NCBI RefSeq assembly: GCF_900115135.1
Contig: NZ_FOVK01000006.1
Span: 62,001-126,000 of the forward strand
Source of the DNA: Proteiniclasticum ruminis
GTDB taxonomy: Bacteria; Bacillota; Clostridia; Clostridiales; Clostridiaceae
Reading direction: 5' to 3'
DNA: 64,000 nucleotides
A program made the position numbers and the translations under genes. Shown here in pieces: positions 61,090-64,000 of this stretch. Below the pieces are notes generated by a model, which saw only the letters and a program-made list of their open reading frames with translations, had not been told where the DNA came from and ran no database searches. Each line of letters begins with the position of its first letter. Positions within the stretch are counted from its first letter, which is position 1.

Positions 61090-61860
61090 TTAAATCAGCA
61101 TCTGGTTGCGGTCATTATAAAGGGTTCTGTATCCGAAATAAAGCGCTGAAAACACCGTCAGACACACCACCGTCGTGATGGCAATCATGATGGCAATCTG
61201 ATATAGAATCGCCGTCATAGGCAGTGTACCTGAAAGAATCTGACCCGTCATCATCCCCGGAAGTGAAATGATGCCCATGCCCAGCATAGAGTTCAGTGTA
61301 GGCAAAAGTGCAGTTTCCAGGGCACTGTTCACAAAGGGCAATAGGATCTTCCTCGGTGTTACTCCTACATACAGCAAGGACTCTACCCGATTTCTCTGGG
61401 AAGAAAGATTCTCATTGAAGGACTTCAGTGCCAGGGTCAGACCTGTCATAGCATTGCCAAAAATCATGCCACTGAGAGGAATGGTGTATTGAGGATTGAA
61501 AAAGTCCATTCTGACCACAACTACAACAAAGAAGAACACCACTGCAGTGCCTGCGCCAGATAGGGATATGGCAATGGCAGTTTTAAACTTCTTGTTGAGA
61601 TGTCTGTTCTTTCCAAGAACCCTCATTGTTGCAAAAATTGTCATAGACAGAATGTAAGCCACCGTGAATAAAGGATGCGGATTCTTCAGAATATACGTAA
61701 GAACAAGCCCCGCAAGAACCAGCTGAACTGTCATTCGCACACTGGCCCAAATAAGCAGTTTTGTTTTCTGGATCTTGGCTTTCTTCATGAGGGCCAGAAC
61801 CACAAGTAAAAGCACATATATCAGGGCAAACTGCCCTAAGGTCATTTCTACTATGCCCAT
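61090..61860 (-). CDS. fetB: FetB-like metal-export ABC permease (UPF0014)
   Basis: The 256-residue protein has about seven helices and the UPF0014 pattern IPLSGMIFGNAMTGLTLAL near residue 130, followed by ALETALLPTLNSMLGMGIISLPGMMTGQILSG. FetAB of E. coli exports iron and guards against peroxide stress. It lies 2 bases after the ATPase gene and ends 15 bases before the palindrome of the DUF134 promoter. Confidence 0.9.
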   Translation of the reverse strand: MGIVEMTLGQFALIYVLLLVVLALMKKAKIQKTKLLIWASVRMTVQLVLAGLVLTYILKNPHPLFTVAYILSMTIFATMRVLGKNRHLNKKFKTAIAISLSGAGTAVVFFFVVVVVRMDFFNPQYTIPLSGMIFGNAMTGLTLALKSFNENLSSQRNRVESLLYVGVTPRKILLPFVNSALETALLPTLNSMLGMGIISLPGMMTGQILSGTLPMTAILYQIAIMIAITTVVCLTVFSALYFGYRTLYNDRNQMLI

Positions 61861-61862
61861 CT

Positions 61863-62492
61863 CTACGCCTCCTCTCTCGTGATGCTGACAAGATGGTCTG
61901 AGAATTCTTCAGCCAACGCATCATCATGGCTTACCACAATCATCGTCATCTCTTTTTCTGCTGCGAACTCTTTCAGGTTCTTCAAGAGCATCCTGGCCGT
62001 CTTAAGATCCAGTGCCGACGTAGGCTCGTCCAGAAGAAGCACCTTGGGAAGGAAAGAAAGATAGATGGCGATATAGACCCTTTGACGTTCTCCTCCGGAC
62101 AGAGATACACAGGATTTGAGAAGCCCAAAATCCGCTTCACATAATCTTAAATAGCTAAGCATGGTTTCTTCATCCGGCGCAGGAAGATCCCGATAACTGT
62201 AATAAAGCCTGAAATTCTCTTCGATGGACTCATCAAAGAGATACACACTCTGTCCGATGAGAATCACTTCTTTTCTCAGCTCCACCGTATCAAAGCTCTC
62301 CAGCTCTTTTCCCTCATAATAGATGGAGCCGCTGCTTGGACTGGCACTGGCGTTAAGAAGCTTCAAAAGGCTGCTCTTCCCCGCTCCGCTGGGACCTTTG
62401 ATAAAGGTCATGCCTGTTCTTGGGATGGCAATGTCTTTATAGGACAGCATATTTAAAAAACGAAGATTTTCTGTTTTGAAGATTTCTTTCAT
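61863..62492 (-). CDS. fetA: FetA-like ABC ATPase
   Basis: The 209-residue ATPase has Walker A GPSGAGKSS, signature LSGGERQR, Walker B VLLLDEPTSALD and the switch His in VVSHDD. Of two adjacent ATGs after AAAGGAG the second (62492) is better spaced. It is paired with a FetB-type permease 2 bases downstream. Iron export is inferred from the permease. Confidence 0.9.
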   Translation of the reverse strand: MKEIFKTENLRFLNMLSYKDIAIPRTGMTFIKGPSGAGKSSLLKLLNASASPSSGSIYYEGKELESFDTVELRKEVILIGQSVYLFDESIEENFRLYYSYRDLPAPDEETMLSYLRLCEADFGLLKSCVSLSGGERQRVYIAIYLSFLPKVLLLDEPTSALDLKTARMLLKNLKEFAAEKEMTMIVVSHDDALAEEFSDHLVSITREEA

Positions 62493-62590
62493 CATACGCT
62501 CCTTTGCATAATGCTCGTTGGATAGTCTCATTATACCAAAAGAATCAGGCAGTGTGCTCCATGAGGGAGCTGCCCGATTCTTTTTAAAAC

Positions 62591-63991
62591 TTATACGTAA
62601 TTCTGTTTGGTTCTTTGGATCTGTCCCCAGGAAGTTCTTTTTCTCTTATAGCCAATGAATGCCGTAGCTCTGACAAAAGACAGCACATAGCGGTAAATCG
62701 CCGTTTCCAGCGTTACCATGATCAGTGCCTTGATGATATCAGAGAAGTGAAGCTTTATCCCTTGGCTGTATACTCTTTGGAAAAACGCTGTAATGGAGAG
62801 TATCACATTATACACCGTATAAATGATGAAAAGCCTGATCATAAAGGGCACAAAGAGGAGATTCAGCTGCCAGGCTAGGACAATATTGATCAGACCTATG
62901 ATCTCTATAAACGGTGAAAGAAGCTCAAACAGAACATAATAAAGATAAGAAAACATTCTGGGGAATCCCGCTTTAAAGGGATTGATCATGGCTCTGTACT
63001 GCCACAGAGACTGGAATAGACCTAGATACCACCTCTTCCTCTGCTTGATGATATCTTTCAGGGAAGAAGGAGACTGACTCCAGCAGATGGCTCTTGGTTC
63101 ATAGGCGAGCCTGCATTTCTTTTGGTTGTTGATACAGAAGTTATTGATTTTCATCACAAGCTCCATATCCTCTCCCAAGGTATCTGTGCTATACCCGCCC
63201 ACAGCAATGAGCACTTCTTTTTTAAACAGCCCGAAGGCCCCAGATATGATGAGATTCGCATTGAACTGATCCAGAAAAATCCTGGAAGCAAGGAATGAGC
63301 GGTCATACTCTACCACCTGCATCCCCACGATGGGATTCCAGGGTACATGGTAGTCAATGACTTTTCCTTTATCCATGAGGACCGTTTGCGCAATTCTGAT
63401 CATTCCCCCCACAGCAACAATACGTTCATCTCTTAGAATCGGCTGTATGATTTTCTCCAGTGAATCCCTTTGTAAAAGAGAGTCCGCATCAATGGAGACC
63501 ACATATGGATACCGGGATAGGTTCGCCGCAGCATTAAGCGCGTCTCCCTTTCCCCCATTCTCTTTGATGACAAGGGTTATCTGGATATTATTATAGGTAG
63601 TTTCATAAACCTCCAGCACCTTCTTGCACGGAATGCGCATCTGGATGGGACGCCTGGTTCTCTTCATCTGAAAAGCTTGGATCAGCGTTTCTGATGTTTT
63701 ATCTTTAGATCCATCATCCACAATGACCAGTTCATAGAGCTTGTACTCAAGATTCAAAAGACTGCTGACACTGTCCACGATGGTGATCTCCTCATTGTAG
63801 GCCGGAACCAGAAGGGAGATGGGCACGTAGTAGCCGTGTTTCAGCTCATTTCTATAGCGGATCATCCGGTCTTGGGTATAAAGCTGTATCGCACCGAATA
63901 AGACGGTGATGATCAGATAGGTCGTATAAATCAGCATATAGATGAGAAAAAAATACCCAATGGTCTGTACCAGGTTTTCAAAAAAAAGCAC
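62591..63991 (-). CDS. Processive membrane glycosyltransferase, family 2
   Basis: The 466-residue enzyme has an N-terminal helix, a GT-A domain with LLVPAYNEE, VIVDDGSKD, the DxD-type SIDADS and a late GED, and the QxxRW motif QRKRW near residue 310, followed by three or four helices. This is the layout of poly-N-acetylglucosamine, hyaluronan and cellulose-type synthases. The GTG start lies directly after an in-frame stop (TAA) near the window end, so the gene is complete; its ribosome binding site is not convincing and the next ATG could be used instead. Product is unknown. Confidence 0.85.
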   Translation of the reverse strand: MLFFENLVQTIGYFFLIYMLIYTTYLIITVLFGAIQLYTQDRMIRYRNELKHGYYVPISLLVPAYNEEITIVDSVSSLLNLEYKLYELVIVDDGSKDKTSETLIQAFQMKRTRRPIQMRIPCKKVLEVYETTYNNIQITLVIKENGGKGDALNAAANLSRYPYVVSIDADSLLQRDSLEKIIQPILRDERIVAVGGMIRIAQTVLMDKGKVIDYHVPWNPIVGMQVVEYDRSFLASRIFLDQFNANLIISGAFGLFKKEVLIAVGGYSTDTLGEDMELVMKINNFCINNQKKCRLAYEPRAICWSQSPSSLKDIIKQRKRWYLGLFQSLWQYRAMINPFKAGFPRMFSYLYYVLFELLSPFIEIIGLINIVLAWQLNLLFVPFMIRLFIIYTVYNVILSITAFFQRVYSQGIKLHFSDIIKALIMVTLETAIYRYVLSFVRATAFIGYKRKRTSWGQIQRTKQNYV

Positions 63992-64000
63992 TTATTTCCC

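Noticed and set aside
1-64000. CRISPR arrays, tRNA or rRNA genes, prophage modules
   Set aside because: I saw no regularly spaced direct repeats, no cloverleaf with a GTTCGA-type arm, and no phage structural or integrase genes.

Overview
The window reads as one chromosomal stretch of a low-to-mid GC, Gram-positive anaerobe of the class Clostridia (an inference). Supporting signs are strong AGGAGG-type ribosome binding sites, frequent TTG/GTG starts, a lipoteichoic acid synthase-like enzyme, a PPi-type phosphofructokinase, ECF sigma/DUF4179 modules, purine and yybP-ykoY-type riboswitches and a BusR-type regulator. I found no tRNA, rRNA, CRISPR array, prophage or complete insertion sequence. 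The only mobile-looking unit is a RAYT-like gene at about 17.4-18.2 kb.

Layout. 0-3.5 kb (minus): kduD, kduI, an FCD-type GntR regulator and an MFS transporter cut by the window edge, for use of unsaturated uronates. 3.7-5.6 kb: a small unknown gene, a 43-codon gene for an exported peptide, and a divergent HTH/helical-repeat regulator; together they resemble an RRNPP-like peptide-signalling pair. 5.7-7.5 kb: an LTA-synthase-family enzyme. 8-12.8 kb: two ECF sigma/DUF4179 pairs with a small membrane protein and a lipoprotein between them. 12.9-17.3 kb: a YyaL/DUF255 protein, a diguanylate cyclase and an amidase-SPOR protein. 18.2-21.3 kb: a thiol-redox set (thioredoxin-reductase-like flavoprotein, double-CxxC thioredoxin, DUF6132, cysteine-motif membrane protein) and a DUF302 gene behind a CsoR-like operator. 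21.5-28 kb: an M20 amidohydrolase, small proteins, and an extracellular FMN/FAD reductase divergent from a YesMN-type two-component system.

28-34.7 kb: topoisomerase III, a guanine/xanthine-riboswitch xpt-permease operon, rsgA behind a possible leader-peptide attenuator, and a small zinc-ribbon gene with a structured leader. 34.8-38.4 kb: a heterodimeric ABC exporter. 38.5-42.4 kb: DegV, an M20 peptidase and a YfcC-type transporter. 42.5-45.6 kb: two tandem ArsB/NhaD-family transporters, each behind its own yybP-ykoY-like Mn2+ riboswitch. 45.7-51 kb: PPi-phosphofructokinase, an AbrB-type membrane protein and a cadC-cadA metal efflux pair with a large palindromic operator. 51.1-56.2 kb: a BusR-like regulator beside an OpuC-type compatible-solute ABC operon that ends in an esterase gene. 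56.3-64 kb: a LonC-like protease, GNAT, Pcm, a DUF134/NifX pair, the FetAB metal exporter and a processive glycosyltransferase.

Themes. Metal homeostasis recurs (cadCA, FetAB, Mn2+-switch transporters, a CsoR-like site, DUF134/NifX), as do envelope stress and osmoregulation. The observations I rate highest are the tandem Mn2+-riboswitch/ArsB-NhaD duplication, the peptide/regulator pair, the rsgA leader ORF with a ribosome-binding-site hairpin, and AGTGACA/TGTCACT boxes flanking the opu promoter beside a BusR homologue.
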